64,000 nt of DNA, taken from the NCBI RefSeq assembly GCF_020073745.1, contig NZ_JAIRAU010000006.1:1-64000 (forward strand), read 5' to 3'. Shown piece after piece: positions 8,513 through 17,479 of the stretch. Both the position numbers and the translations under genes were made by a program. Every line of letters begins with the position of its first letter. Position 1 is the first letter of the stretch. Under the pieces are notes generated by a model. The model was not told the DNA's origin. It made no database searches and was given only the letters and a program-made list of their open reading frames with translations. The stretch is from Nannocystis pusilla. Its GTDB lineage: Bacteria > Myxococcota_A > Polyangia > Nannocystales > Nannocystaceae.

Positions 8513-10519
8513 ATGTCTGTCCTTGAGAAGCCCTTGTCTTGTCTCGTTCTCTCCTGTCCGCTCGTGCTGTCGGCCGTGTTCATGGCCGGAGGCGGCTGCG
8601 GGGCCGGCACCGTCGGCAAGGCGGTGCGGCCGACCGAGCCGACCGCCGGCGAGGCCCTCGGCGCGGTCGAGGTGTCCTGCCGCGAGGGGGCGAGCGACGC
8701 CCAGCCGCTGGTCGTCGACATGACCTCGTCCGAGCGCGTCGACCTCGAGGTCGCCATGAAAGAGGGCGTGGCGATCGTCGCCTACGACTGCAAGAGCATG
8801 CGGCTGCTCCCCGCGTGCAAGCTCGCCGGCACCTACAAGTTCGCCGGCGTCAGCCGCAAGGAGGAGGTGGTCAAGCTCAACGACCAGGGCGAGATCGCGG
8901 CCAACTTGCCGTTCAACGGGGTGAAGATCGCCGGCGGGGTCGACCGTGGCGCGGCCCTCGACCTCGCGCTGGTGTTGATCGGCAAGCAGAGCACGACGAT
9001 CAGCAGCGCCGGCAAGCCGGAGTTGACCGGCCGCTGCGACGGGGCGACGCATTTCGTCCGCTCGGCGAGCGTGGGCGCGTTCGCGGTCGACGTCGGCACC
9101 AGGGGCGAGGCCCGGCTGGTCGCCGACGTGTTCGGCTACGGCGCCAACGCCAAGAGCGCGAGCCAGCGCCAGAGCCTCAACAAGGACGGCGAGCTCGGCG
9201 AGTGCCGGGCGGCGACGCCCGACGACCTCAAGCCGCCTGCGCAGTGCCGCTCGGCGGTCCGCCTCGAGCTGGTGCCGATCTCCGCCGACGCGCCGCCCGT
9301 CGTCGACGACTCCAAGCCGCCGCCGCCGCCCGAGCCCACGCCGCTGGCCGAGACCTGCCCCGCCGGCATGAGCATGGCCGGGGGCAAGTGCACCGCCGAC
9401 ACCGCCGTGCCGTTCGTGTGCGCTCCCAAGGACGAGGCCCAGTGCGAGGCGCAGTGCCAGAACGGCAGCGCCGGGAGCTGCCACAACCTCGGCAGCATCA
9501 TCGAGGCGAGGCAGCTCGAGCGCGGCGCCGACGGCTCGTTCGTGCAGACGGCGCAGGCGCGCAACGACAAGCTGAACAAGCTGTACACGACCGCCTGCGA
9601 CGGCGGCGTCGCCGAGGGCTGCGATCGCCTCGGCTACATCCGCATGGCTCTCCAGGCTCCGCGCGCCGAGCAGCTGGACGCCTGGCAGCGCGCCTGCCAG
9701 CTCGGCCACGGCCCCGCGTGCCGGACCCTCGCCGAGGAGGTCCTCCGCAGCACCTCCCCCGACCTCGCGCGCGGCCGCGGCCTGCTCGACCGCGGGTGCA
9801 AGCTCGGCGACCCGTTCAGCTGCGCCTCGCTCGCCGGCTCCTTCCTCAAGCCGAGGAGCGGCGCCGCCCCCACGCCCGACGAGGTCGCCCAGGGCGTCGT
9901 CGTGCTCAAGGACGCCTGCGACGTGAAGCGCCCGTTCGCCTGCCGCCAGCTCGCCAACCTCTACAGCGACGGCAAGCTGGTCGCCAGGGACGAGGCCGCC
10001 GGCCTCTCGTATTACGAGAAGAGCTGCGAGACCGGCGACACGCTGTCGTGCCTCAACGCCGGGCTGATGGTGTTCGCGGGCCGCGGCGCGACCAAGGACG
10101 CCGCGCGGGCCGAGGCGCTGTTCGAGCGCACCTGCCCGTCGACGGACGCCGGCCTCTCCTGCGCCGACCTGGCGAAGGCGTTCCGCGAGGGCAAGGTCGT
10201 GCCCAGGGACGTCCGCCGCGCCGCCTCGTACATGGAGCGCATGTGCACCGCGAAAGGCATCGGCTGCACGGAGGTCGCCGACATGTACCTCGCCGGCAAG
10301 GACGTGCCGAAGGACCGCGACCGCGCGCTCAAGATGTACGACGACATGTGCACCAAGGGCGGCGGTCAGAGCTGCATGAAGCTCGCCGACGAGATCACCC
10401 GCACCGACAAGGCGCGCGCGAAGGAGCTTTACGGCAAGGAGTGTGGGGGTGGCCTGATCGAGGCGTGCGACAAGTTCAAGAAGCTCGGCGGCGATCCGGC
10501 GACCGTCAAGCGTCCCTGA
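8513..10519 (+). CDS. Lipoprotein with C-terminal Cys-paired Sel1-like repeats
   Basis: 668 aa from ATG 8513, which gives a signal peptide ending before a Gly-Gly-Gly-Cys lipobox; the longer frame from 8426 adds only Arg-rich sequence. The N-terminal half (to about residue 280) is a beta-rich region with scattered Cys and no family that I recognise. A Pro stretch follows, then at least seven helical repeats of about 36-40 residues of the type ACDxGxxxGCxxLG, each with a Cys pair, as in Sel1-like/Hcp cysteine-rich repeat proteins. Such repeats mediate protein-protein contacts in the periplasm or at the surface. The next lipoprotein frame continues in the same frame after its TGA. Confidence 0.85.
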   Translation: MSVLEKPLSCLVLSCPLVLSAVFMAGGGCGAGTVGKAVRPTEPTAGEALGAVEVSCREGASDAQPLVVDMTSSERVDLEVAMKEGVAIVAYDCKSMRLLPACKLAGTYKFAGVSRKEEVVKLNDQGEIAANLPFNGVKIAGGVDRGAALDLALVLIGKQSTTISSAGKPELTGRCDGATHFVRSASVGAFAVDVGTRGEARLVADVFGYGANAKSASQRQSLNKDGELGECRAATPDDLKPPAQCRSAVRLELVPISADAPPVVDDSKPPPPPEPTPLAETCPAGMSMAGGKCTADTAVPFVCAPKDEAQCEAQCQNGSAGSCHNLGSIIEARQLERGADGSFVQTAQARNDKLNKLYTTACDGGVAEGCDRLGYIRMALQAPRAEQLDAWQRACQLGHGPACRTLAEEVLRSTSPDLARGRGLLDRGCKLGDPFSCASLAGSFLKPRSGAAPTPDEVAQGVVVLKDACDVKRPFACRQLANLYSDGKLVARDEAAGLSYYEKSCETGDTLSCLNAGLMVFAGRGATKDAARAEALFERTCPSTDAGLSCADLAKAFREGKVVPRDVRRAASYMERMCTAKGIGCTEVADMYLAGKDVPKDRDRALKMYDDMCTKGGGQSCMKLADEITRTDKARAKELYGKECGGGLIEACDKFKKLGGDPATVKRP

Positions 10520-10669
10520 GCGTCCGCTCGCGGGGCGACCCCCGCCGGCGCAGGCCGAGCAGCAGCAGCGCGCTTCAGCCGTAGCCGTCCTCGCCGTCGC
10601 GCGGACGGGCCCACCGACTCACAACCGTTCAGCCGCAGGTATCTCCTCCCCTGTCTCCTCCTCGGCTCA

Positions 10670-11194
10670 TTGTCCGCCTGTCAGAGTCCGCCCGCCCAGC
10701 CCGTCAGCAAGCCCGCGCCCGCTGACAGGCCCGCCGAGGTCGAGGTCGAGCAGCCCACGCTACGGCCCCCCACTCGCCTCTCGATGGACCTCGATATCCC
10801 GCTGCTCGAGCCCGGTGTGGCGATCGGTCACTTCAAGCTCGGCGCGACGTGGGACGCGCTCACCGCAGCCGGTCACGAGATCGAGCCGCATCCGTCCGGG
10901 CAGCTCGGGGAGACGGTCAAGGTCAGCGGCCCCTTCGAGCTCGTCTTCACGGAGCAGGGGCGACTGACCTCCATCGCGCTCGATCTGACCCGATCCCAGC
11001 TGCGCCAAGGGACCGCGCAGAGCCATGTCATCCTCTCGGACAAGACCCCCGTCGAGGAGCTGATGAAGACGCTCGGATGTGGTCCCATCGAGGTCCTGGA
11101 TGGGGGCAATACGGCGACGTGCGTGGGCGGCACGCGCTTCGACCAGGCTGGCCCCGTCCTCCGGCCCTCCGTGCGGGTGTTCGTCGGGCCGTGA
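10670..11194 (+). CDS. Lipoprotein-like protein lacking a visible start codon
   Basis: The annotatable frame starts at TTG 10670 (174 aa), but the codons just upstream (10628-10669) encode an obvious lipoprotein signal: a basic FSRR stretch, a Leu-rich core and lipobox LSAC. No ATG, GTG, TTG or CTG exists in this frame between the preceding gene's TGA (10517-10519) and 10670. Either an unusual start codon is used, the start was lost, or the protein arises by read-through. The mature part has two central Cys (LGCGPIEV, TATCVGG) and no domain that I recognise. It probably follows the Sel1-like lipoprotein in one transcript. Confidence 0.55.
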   Translation: MSACQSPPAQPVSKPAPADRPAEVEVEQPTLRPPTRLSMDLDIPLLEPGVAIGHFKLGATWDALTAAGHEIEPHPSGQLGETVKVSGPFELVFTEQGRLTSIALDLTRSQLRQGTAQSHVILSDKTPVEELMKTLGCGPIEVLDGGNTATCVGGTRFDQAGPVLRPSVRVFVGP

Positions 11195-11204
11195 GTGTCG
11201 CGCC

Positions 11205-12404
11205 TCAGCACGGGCAGCCGATGTAGGGCACGGAGTAGCTGTCGCGGCGGGGGGTGTCGTCGGCGTCGCGGGTGTGCAGGACCGTCTCGAAGCCGTCGTC
11301 GGTGACGGCCTCGAGCACGCCGTCGCCTTCGAGGTCCATCAGCGCGGTGAGGCCGCGCCAGTTCGGCTGCTGGTCGAGGCGGACCAGCGCGTCGCCGCGG
11401 CGCTCCAGCAGCAGGGTCATGCCCCCGTAAAATTCGTCGCTGCAGGGCATGCGGTCGACGAGCTCGAGCTCGACGCTGACGATCTGACGCGGCCCGCCGA
11501 CCTCGTGCCAGGCCGTGGCGGCGAAGTTGGTGGCGACGAACTCGTCCCACGTGCCGTGCGCGGCGCGGATGTCGGCGTCCCTCGGCTCGAGGTAGGCGGC
11601 GTACTCCGCCGCGAGCGCGGCGAACTCCGGCTGCGCGCGCACGGCCGCCAGCGCCTCGGCCGTCAGCGCCGCGGACGCCGGCCGCCGGCCGAACACGGTC
11701 GCCGAGGGCAGGTCGGCGCGGCGGGCCCACAGCCCGAAGCACGGCTTGCGCTCGCCGGCGTCCTGACGCGCGAGCAGGAGCAGGTCGCCGATCTCGTCGA
11801 ACCGCTGTTTGACCATGTCCCGAAGGACAGCTTTCGAGGTCGGCGGCTCGTTGGTGTCGTACCCGTCCTCGTCGACCGTGGTGAAGACGTCGCCGGTCTG
11901 CTCGAGCTGGATCCGCGGGGCGCCGACCGCGGTGAGGCAAGTGCCGCCGTCGGCGGCGTGGACGATCATGGTCGCGCCGGCGAGGTCGCGCTGGGGCTCG
12001 GGCACGCTGTCCCAGCGGACAGATCGCGTGGCCAGCAGGTGACCCGGATCGGCCTTGATCACGGCGCGGCCTCTGGCCCAGGCGATGTTCGCGTGGGTGT
12101 GGAGGACCAGCGCGTCTTGATGCATGAGCACGGCCTGCGCCGGCTCGCCGCCGGCCCGCGCGACGACGGGTGCGACGACGGGCGCGGGCGCGACGACGGG
12201 CGCGGGCGCGGGCGCGACGACGGGCTCGGGCGCGACGACGGGCTCGGGCGCGACGGGCAGCTCGGCGACGGGCGCGGGCGCGGGTTCGGGGGCGCGCACC
12301 GGGGCCGCGTCTTCGACGGAGGGCAGCGCCTGCGAGACGAGGATCGCGGCGAGCGGGGCGACGAGGATGGCGGAGAGGGCGACGAGATCGCGGGTGCGGG
12401 CCAT
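11205..12404 (-). CDS. Secreted/membrane-anchored protein with Pro/Ala/Val linker
   Basis: 399 aa. A hydrophobic N-terminal segment (residues 6-27) acts as signal or anchor. Residues 33-85 are a repetitive APEPVVAPAP linker of the kind seen in TonB-like periplasm-spanning proteins. The globular remainder has no family that I recognise. Near the C-terminus DLEGDGVLEAVTDDG resembles an Asp-rich calcium-binding loop of FG-GAP/VCBS type, and it ends in IGCPC. It is convergent with the preceding lipoprotein gene (10 bp gap). A hairpin-forming repeat pair lies at 12006-12023 within the gene. Confidence 0.75.
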   Translation of the reverse strand: MARTRDLVALSAILVAPLAAILVSQALPSVEDAAPVRAPEPAPAPVAELPVAPEPVVAPEPVVAPAPAPVVAPAPVVAPVVARAGGEPAQAVLMHQDALVLHTHANIAWARGRAVIKADPGHLLATRSVRWDSVPEPQRDLAGATMIVHAADGGTCLTAVGAPRIQLEQTGDVFTTVDEDGYDTNEPPTSKAVLRDMVKQRFDEIGDLLLLARQDAGERKPCFGLWARRADLPSATVFGRRPASAALTAEALAAVRAQPEFAALAAEYAAYLEPRDADIRAAHGTWDEFVATNFAATAWHEVGGPRQIVSVELELVDRMPCSDEFYGGMTLLLERRGDALVRLDQQPNWRGLTALMDLEGDGVLEAVTDDGFETVLHTRDADDTPRRDSYSVPYIGCPC

Positions 12405-12608
12405 GACGGCGCTTCAACGAGGAGCATCACCGCGGTTATTTCGTCACGCACCTGCGCACGCGCGTGCACACGCGCGGGCGGTTCGTTCGCCGACGCAACT
12501 GCGTTTCGGCGAGAGCCGCGGTGAGTGCGGCGCGGCGATCACATCTGTGCGTTGCGGCCCGGGGCGTGCGGTCCGGGCCTCGCAGCCGGATCTGCCGGCC
12601 GAACTCGC

Positions 12609-13445
12609 TCAGAGGACCACGGCGCCGGCGTAGGCGACGACGCGCGCGAGGTCGCCGGTGACCTCGCCCGAGTGGGTGTAGCCGACCAGCTCGGCCCGGG
12701 TCGCGCCGAGCTCACCGGCGGCGATCAGCGCGACCGTGGCCGGCAAGATCCCGCACATCGTGATGTCGTGGCGGAGGACGGTGGTGTAGAGGCCCGCGGC
12801 GTCGAGCGCGAGCAGGCGGTCGAGGGCGAGGCTGTCGAGCTCGGCGGCCTCGTCGGCGTCGATGTAGTGGGACATGTCGCTGCTGGCGGCGATCAGCACG
12901 CGCGGCGCGGAGCCCGGCGCGGCGGCCTCGAGCTCGCGGATCGCCGCGGCGACGCCGGCGCCGACGGCCTCGCACTCGGCGAGGTCGAGGCCCCCGAGGC
13001 AGACGGCGGCGATCTCGGCCCGCGGGTTGCGGGCGTGGACGAACGGCAGGTGGACCTCGATCGCGTGCTCGCGCAGGTGCGCCGCCGTGTCGGGCTGCAG
13101 GCCGGCGTGGCGCAGCAGCGCCTCGGTGAGGTCGGCGGCGATCTTCACGGGGCCGGTCGGGGTGTCCCACTGGCCGCCGGGCCACAGCGAGCGCCGCGCG
13201 CCGCGGCCGGTGTGGTTGGGGCACAGGAGCAGCACGCGCTCCGGGACATGGACATGAGACCATGTCCTTCCGGCCAGGGCCCCGCTGTAGACGTAGCCGG
13301 CGTGCGGCGCGAGGAGCATGCGCGCGGGGACCGGCTGGAGGTCGCGGACGAGGCAGCGCTCGAGCTCGCGGCGGAGCGCGTGGGGATCACCGGGGTAGAA
13401 GCGGTCGGCGACGGCGGGCGGGCGGTGCGGCTCGAGGATGGGCAT
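12609..13445 (-). CDS. AmmeMemoRadiSam system protein B (MEMO family)
   Basis: 278 aa starting at CAT 13443-13445 (MPILEPHRPPAVADRFYPG, the family's usual start). MEMO signatures are present: LLAPHAGYVYSG, the CPNHTG metal-site region, EVHLPFV, SSDMSHY and a terminal SGEVTGD. The fold is related to extradiol dioxygenases and binds metal through conserved His. In bacteria it is co-encoded with a radical SAM enzyme and an AMMECR1 protein in the AmmeMemoRadiSam system, of unsettled function. The radical SAM partner lies upstream on the same strand, 139 bp away; an AMMECR1 gene is not seen in the window. Confidence 0.92.
   Translation of the reverse strand: MPILEPHRPPAVADRFYPGDPHALRRELERCLVRDLQPVPARMLLAPHAGYVYSGALAGRTWSHVHVPERVLLLCPNHTGRGARRSLWPGGQWDTPTGPVKIAADLTEALLRHAGLQPDTAAHLREHAIEVHLPFVHARNPRAEIAAVCLGGLDLAECEAVGAGVAAAIRELEAAAPGSAPRVLIAASSDMSHYIDADEAAELDSLALDRLLALDAAGLYTTVLRHDITMCGILPATVALIAAGELGATRAELVGYTHSGEVTGDLARVVAYAGAVVL
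13247..13278. repeat. Three-unit 14-nt CATG/CAGG repeat inside the MEMO gene
   Basis: CATG 13247, CATG 13261 and CAGG 13275 are exactly 14 nt apart within the coding sequence (codons for GRTWSHVHVPE). A CACG sits a further 14 nt upstream at 13233. Confidence 0.65.
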
Positions 13446-13584
13446 GGCAGGCTCCGGTAGCGAGAAGGATAGCGCCGGCCGTCGCGGTCGCGCGGCCACG
13501 ACGACGGACGCCGGACGACAGGGGGGCGAGGGCGGTCGAGTCCGCCGGCGGCGCCGTGGTGACCGGGCGCGTCGCAACGGCGCG

Positions 13585-14640
13585 TCACAACAGATGGTAG
13601 CGCCGGCCGCCGGAGGTCGTCTGGCTGCGGGCATCGAACACGCCCGGCACTCTGGCGTTGCAGCCGGGGCAGGTGCCGTCGACCTTGACGCGGTTGGCGG
13701 CGACGGCGTGCCAGCGGCGCTCGATCAGCGGCAGCTCGCAGCTCGGGCACGAGGTGACCGAGCCGACGCGGTCCCAGATGTTCCCCGTATAGACGAAGCG
13801 CAGGCCGAAGCCGCGGGCCTCGTCGCGGGCGCGGATCAGCGTCTCGGGCGGCGTGGCGGGGATGTCCTGCAGCTTGTAGTCGGGGTGGAAGGCGGTGAGG
13901 TGGAGCGGGACGTCGGGGCCGAGGTGGTCGGCGATCCAGCGGAACTGGGCCCGCAGCTCCTCGGGGTCGTCGTTGTGGCCGGGGATCACCAGCGTGGTCA
14001 GCTCGACCCAGATGCCCTGCTTGACCGACCACTCGATGGTCTCGAGGACAGGTTGCAAGTGAGAGAAGGTCAGCTTGTGGTAGAAGCGCTCGGTGAAGCC
14101 CTTGAGGTCGATGTTGAGGGCGTCGAGCATCGGGTACATGTCGGCGCGGGCGGCGTCGGAGATGTAGCCGGCGGTGACGCCGACGGGCGCGACCCCGGCG
14201 GCGCGGGCGGCACGGGCGGCGTCGATGACGTACTCGGGGTAGATCGTCGGGTCGTTGTAGGTGAACGCGACCGAGGCGGCGCCCTCGCGGCGGGCCAGCG
14301 CGGGCACGTCCTCCGGAGCGAGCTCGAGCGCCCGCTTGTGGTGCGACTTGGCCTTGGACAGGTCCCAGTTCTGACAGAAGCGGCAGCCGAGGTTGCAGCC
14401 GGCGGTGCCCATGCTGAGGATCGTGGTTCCGGGCAAGAAGTGCCACAGCGGCTTCTTCTCGATCGGGTCGACCGCGACGGCGTTGGGTTTGCCGTAGGCG
14501 AGCGACACGAGCCGCCCGTCCTCGTGCTTGCGCACGTAGCAGAAGCCGTGCTGCCCCTCGGACAACGTGCACAGGCGCGGGCAGGCGGTGCAGACGATGC
14601 GCTCGCCCTCTCGGTGCCAGTAGCGAGCCGGATGGGTCAT
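13585..14640 (-). CDS. AmmeMemoRadiSam system radical SAM enzyme
   Basis: 351 aa from CAT 14638-14640. The radical SAM cluster motif CX3CX2C is CNLGCRFC (Cys82, Cys86, Cys89). An extra N-terminal Cys set (Cys17, 20, 24, 34) matches the family. The PflA-like core (GGEP-equivalent TYNDPTIYPEY, then DLKGFTE and TTLVIPGHND) and a C-terminal CPSCE/CPGC pair, likely metal-binding, complete the architecture. The enzyme is predicted to reduce SAM to a 5'-deoxyadenosyl radical; its substrate is not established. It is upstream of the MEMO gene on the same strand and divergent from an alpha/beta hydrolase. Confidence 0.93.
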   Translation of the reverse strand: MTHPARYWHREGERIVCTACPRLCTLSEGQHGFCYVRKHEDGRLVSLAYGKPNAVAVDPIEKKPLWHFLPGTTILSMGTAGCNLGCRFCQNWDLSKAKSHHKRALELAPEDVPALARREGAASVAFTYNDPTIYPEYVIDAARAARAAGVAPVGVTAGYISDAARADMYPMLDALNIDLKGFTERFYHKLTFSHLQPVLETIEWSVKQGIWVELTTLVIPGHNDDPEELRAQFRWIADHLGPDVPLHLTAFHPDYKLQDIPATPPETLIRARDEARGFGLRFVYTGNIWDRVGSVTSCPSCELPLIERRWHAVAANRVKVDGTCPGCNARVPGVFDARSQTTSGGRRYHLL

Positions 14641-14709
14641 GAGAATCGAGCTTTGTCCCGGCGCGCACGGCATGCAAGTCCGCGCCGGGGTGTGTAAGCT
14701 TGCGCGGCC

Positions 14710-15666
14710 ATGTCAGGACGCCCGCACGACGACCACGCCCGCGCCGACCGCCACGCCGAGCTCGCTCGCCTCGAACACGTGTTCGTCGCGCACGACGACG
14801 TCTCGCTCCATGTCGTCCGCAGCCGCCCGTGGGACCGCGACGAGCGCCGGGCGCCGGTGCTGTTCCTCCACGGCTACCCTGACACGTCCGACACCTGGTC
14901 GCTGCAGCTGGCCTCGCTCGGGCAGGCCCATCCGGTGGCGGCGTTCGACCAGCGCGGGGTCGGCCGCTCGAGCGCGCCGACGGGCCCGAAGGGCTACGCG
15001 TTCGCGCGCCACCTCGGCGACATCGAGGCGGTGATCGACGAACTGACAGGTCCCGAAGGACAGGTGCACCTGGTGGCCCACGACTGGGGCGGCGCGCTGG
15101 CGTGGATGTTCGCCGAACAGCCGAAGTACGCCCGCCGCCTGCGCTCGCTGTCGGTCATCGCCGGCCCGCACCCGGGCCTGATGCTGCGCCGGGTGGCCCG
15201 CGCCGTCCGCTCGCCGCGCGAGCTGCGGTTCCTGTTCGATCAGCTGCGCAAGAGCTGGTACATCTTCTTCTTCCAGCTGCCGTGGCTGCCGGAGCAGTTC
15301 ATCGCGCGCCAGTTCCCCGGGACGTGGATCCGGGCCCTGCGCGCCGGCGGCGTGGCGAAGGACGATCCGCTGCTGCGCGAGTTCGAGGTCGAGGGCACCC
15401 GCCGCGCCGCGCTCGCGCCGCTGGCCCTGTACCGCCAGATCCCGCGGTACAGGCCGACGCTGCGGCCGGTCGAGGTCCCGACCTGCCTCGTCGTGCCGCT
15501 CCGCGACTTCGCGCTGCGCCCGGAGATCTACGACGACGTGCCCGAGGTCGCCGCCGACCTCGAGGTGCACCGCCTCGACGCCAACCACTGGGCCCACCGC
15601 GAGCGCGCGGCCGAGGTGTCGGCGATCCTCGAGGCGTTCGTGCGCCGCGTCGAGCACGACTCGTAG
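14710..15666 (+). CDS. Alpha/beta hydrolase, epoxide hydrolase-like
   Basis: 318 aa. The HGYP oxyanion motif is at residues 54-57 and the nucleophile elbow VAHDWGG places Asp125 as nucleophile, as in epoxide hydrolases and haloalkane dehalogenases rather than Ser hydrolases. His293 in DANHWAHRE is the catalytic base. The cap region has SWYIFFFQLP, typical of epoxide hydrolase-like proteins. The product is probably cytosolic, since no signal is seen. The substrate is unknown. A 7-bp inverted repeat (15657-15663 with 15671-15677) spans the stop codon and may help end transcription. The next gene is convergent. Confidence 0.88.
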   Translation: MSGRPHDDHARADRHAELARLEHVFVAHDDVSLHVVRSRPWDRDERRAPVLFLHGYPDTSDTWSLQLASLGQAHPVAAFDQRGVGRSSAPTGPKGYAFARHLGDIEAVIDELTGPEGQVHLVAHDWGGALAWMFAEQPKYARRLRSLSVIAGPHPGLMLRRVARAVRSPRELRFLFDQLRKSWYIFFFQLPWLPEQFIARQFPGTWIRALRAGGVAKDDPLLREFEVEGTRRAALAPLALYRQIPRYRPTLRPVEVPTCLVVPLRDFALRPEIYDDVPEVAADLEVHRLDANHWAHRERAAEVSAILEAFVRRVEHDS

Positions 15667-15705
15667 ACTGCGAGTCGCCGTGCGGGCGGGGCTTCGCGCA
15701 GCGGT

Positions 15706-16371
15706 TCAGGCGGCCGCGGCGGGGGCGGGGGCGAATTCGACGCTGGGGCCGGCGCGGAAGGCCTCGGTCCAGGCGTCGACCGCCTGTGCTTCGGGACAGG
15801 CGAAGGGGTCGGCCCAGAACACGCACGTCCGGTAGCGCGGGTCGGGGTACGGGTGGATGCCGAGCGTGTCGTCGACGACGGCGCCGAAGCGGCGGTAGAG
15901 GTCGATGACGTGCTGGTGGGCGCAGCCGACGATCGTCACCGCCCCGAGCGCGCGGGCGACGGCGAGGGTGGCGCTGGTGAGGGTCGCGGCGAGGTCGGTG
16001 CGGCGGTACACGGGCGCGACCCAGGTGCCGCACAGCTCGACCAGGGGGGCAGGAGCGCGGGCGACCGCCTGGCTGATGGGACAGGTGGCGGCGAGGGCTC
16101 GCTCGATCGGCAGCGGCGTGTCGGGGCGGTGCGGGTGGACGCGCATCCCGCCGGCGGCGGTGCCGTCGCGGGCGCGCGCGAGGACGACGAAGGCGTCGGC
16201 CAGGTTGACGGTGAGGAGGGCGGCGACGCTGCCGGGGTGGCGGCGGTAGCTGTCGGCCTGACCGAGGCAATAGAGCTCGGCGAGGTCGGGCCGCTCGGCG
16301 GCGCAGAAGGCCTCAAGGGTCAGCGAAGAGGGGTGGGGTGAAGAGGGTGAGATAGTCGGCATAGGCGTCAT
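15706..16371 (-). CDS. GNAT-like N-acetyltransferase
   Basis: 221 aa from CAT 16369-16371; an in-frame ATG at 16362 is equally possible. The central part fits the GNAT fold: a strand LVELCGTWV, then a loop and helix VYRRTDLAATLTSATLAVARALG for acetyl-CoA binding, then IVGCAHQHVIDLYRRFGAVV, the usual last helix/strand. The substrate is unknown. Its start lies 50-59 bp inside the upstream gene's 3' end, an unusually long overlap, so coupled translation is likely. It is convergent with the epoxide hydrolase-like gene. Confidence 0.6.
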   Translation of the reverse strand: MTPMPTISPSSPHPSSLTLEAFCAAERPDLAELYCLGQADSYRRHPGSVAALLTVNLADAFVVLARARDGTAAGGMRVHPHRPDTPLPIERALAATCPISQAVARAPAPLVELCGTWVAPVYRRTDLAATLTSATLAVARALGAVTIVGCAHQHVIDLYRRFGAVVDDTLGIHPYPDPRYRTCVFWADPFACPEAQAVDAWTEAFRAGPSVEFAPAPAAAA

Positions 16372-17479
16372 AGCTGGCGGTGAAGGCGTCGGCGGCCAGG
16401 TGAAGGGCGGCGAGGAAGCGTTGCTGGGTGGTGTCGTCGCGCAGCAGGCGGGCGAGGACGGCGAGCGTGGCGTTCCAGTGGCCGTCGTCGCCGCCGTCTT
16501 CGCGGGTGTGGCTGACGAGGAAGCGAGTGGCGCGCGCGGGCTCGCGGTAGCCCCAGCGGCGGATGTTGCCGGCGAGCGGGGCGAGGACGGTGGGGCCGAC
16601 GTGGGCGGCCAGGCCCTCGGCGACGAAGGGGGCGGCGATGAAGCAGGCGAGGTCCTCGTGGAACGCGACCATGCTCTCCTGCACGGCCATGAACGCGAGC
16701 GTCGGGCCCCACGGGACCATCGCGTGGACGACGAAATCGACGTCGGCGTCGAGGTAGCGGAGGTCGGCCTCGATGAGGCGGTCGTGCTTCTGTTCGCCGC
16801 GGAAGTGGCGGGTGAAGTGATCGCGCAGCGATTCGTCGTCGCACACGGAGATCGCGCGGGCCAGGAGGCGCGGGGTGTAGCGGACGTATTGATGGGTGTT
16901 GGCGAGGGCCGCGACGTACTGCTCGCGCGCGAGGCGATCGGCGTGGACGGCTCGACACCAGGCGTTGCCGGCGAACGCCTCGGCGTGGCGCGTCAGACCG
17001 GCGGTCGCCTCGGCGACGTAGCGGGAGATCAGCAGCGCGCGGCCGTCGTCGTCGCAGGCGGCGTGCAGGCGGTGCATCGCGGCGTCGAGCGTGGCCGCGC
17101 GCAGCTCACCGCGGGCCAGCGCCGACAGCTGCAGCGGCGCGGCGGCGAGTCGCGGGTCGTGGCTGACCACGGCGCTGCGCCGCCACACCCGCGCCCGCTG
17201 CAGGGCGACGTAGAGGAGCGGCGCCAGCTCGGCCGCGGCGGGCGGGCCGTCGAGGTCGCGCAGGACGCAGGTCCGCCCGGCGCCGGGCAGCGCGGCGAGC
17301 GAGGGCTCGAGCTCCGCCGGGGCCACGGTGACGCCGAGCGTCAGCTCGCCGCGTTGCAGCTCGACGCGCACGACCTGCGGCGCCGCGTCGAGCTCGACGG
17401 GCGCGCCGCGAGTGTCTCGCTCGCGCACGACGAAGCTGGTCTGAAGGACATGTGGTAGGTGGATCTCGCGGTGGTGCAT
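16313..17479 (-). CDS. Heme-oxygenase-like fold protein, possible di-iron oxidase
   Basis: 388 aa from CAT 17477-17479 (MHHREIHLP); a longer frame starts at 17530. The first 120 residues are beta-rich and unassigned. The C-terminal 260 residues are all-helical with HQYVRYTPRLLARAISVCDD, HFRGEQKHDRLIEADL (EXXHD) and FMAVQESMVAFHEDL, the spacing of metal ligands expected in heme-oxygenase-like di-iron oxidases and TenA-type proteins. Members of this superfamily desaturate, fragment or N-oxygenate small molecules. The overlapping GNAT gene downstream suggests a two-step modification, but the substrate cannot be read from sequence. Confidence 0.6.
   Translation of the reverse strand: MHHREIHLPHVLQTSFVVRERDTRGAPVELDAAPQVVRVELQRGELTLGVTVAPAELEPSLAALPGAGRTCVLRDLDGPPAAAELAPLLYVALQRARVWRRSAVVSHDPRLAAAPLQLSALARGELRAATLDAAMHRLHAACDDDGRALLISRYVAEATAGLTRHAEAFAGNAWCRAVHADRLAREQYVAALANTHQYVRYTPRLLARAISVCDDESLRDHFTRHFRGEQKHDRLIEADLRYLDADVDFVVHAMVPWGPTLAFMAVQESMVAFHEDLACFIAAPFVAEGLAAHVGPTVLAPLAGNIRRWGYREPARATRFLVSHTREDGGDDGHWNATLAVLARLLRDDTTQQRFLAALHLAADAFTASYDAYADYLTLFTPPLFADP

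Noticed and set aside
12164..12290. GC-rich tandem repeat around 12.2 kb as a possible minisatellite
   Set aside because: It encodes the APEPVVAPAP linker of the secreted protein in frame; a coding low-complexity repeat explains it.
12440..12480. Alternating CG/CA tract as a Z-DNA or origin element
   Set aside because: Short, imperfect, and common in 70% GC DNA; no DnaA boxes or AT-rich unwinding region nearby.
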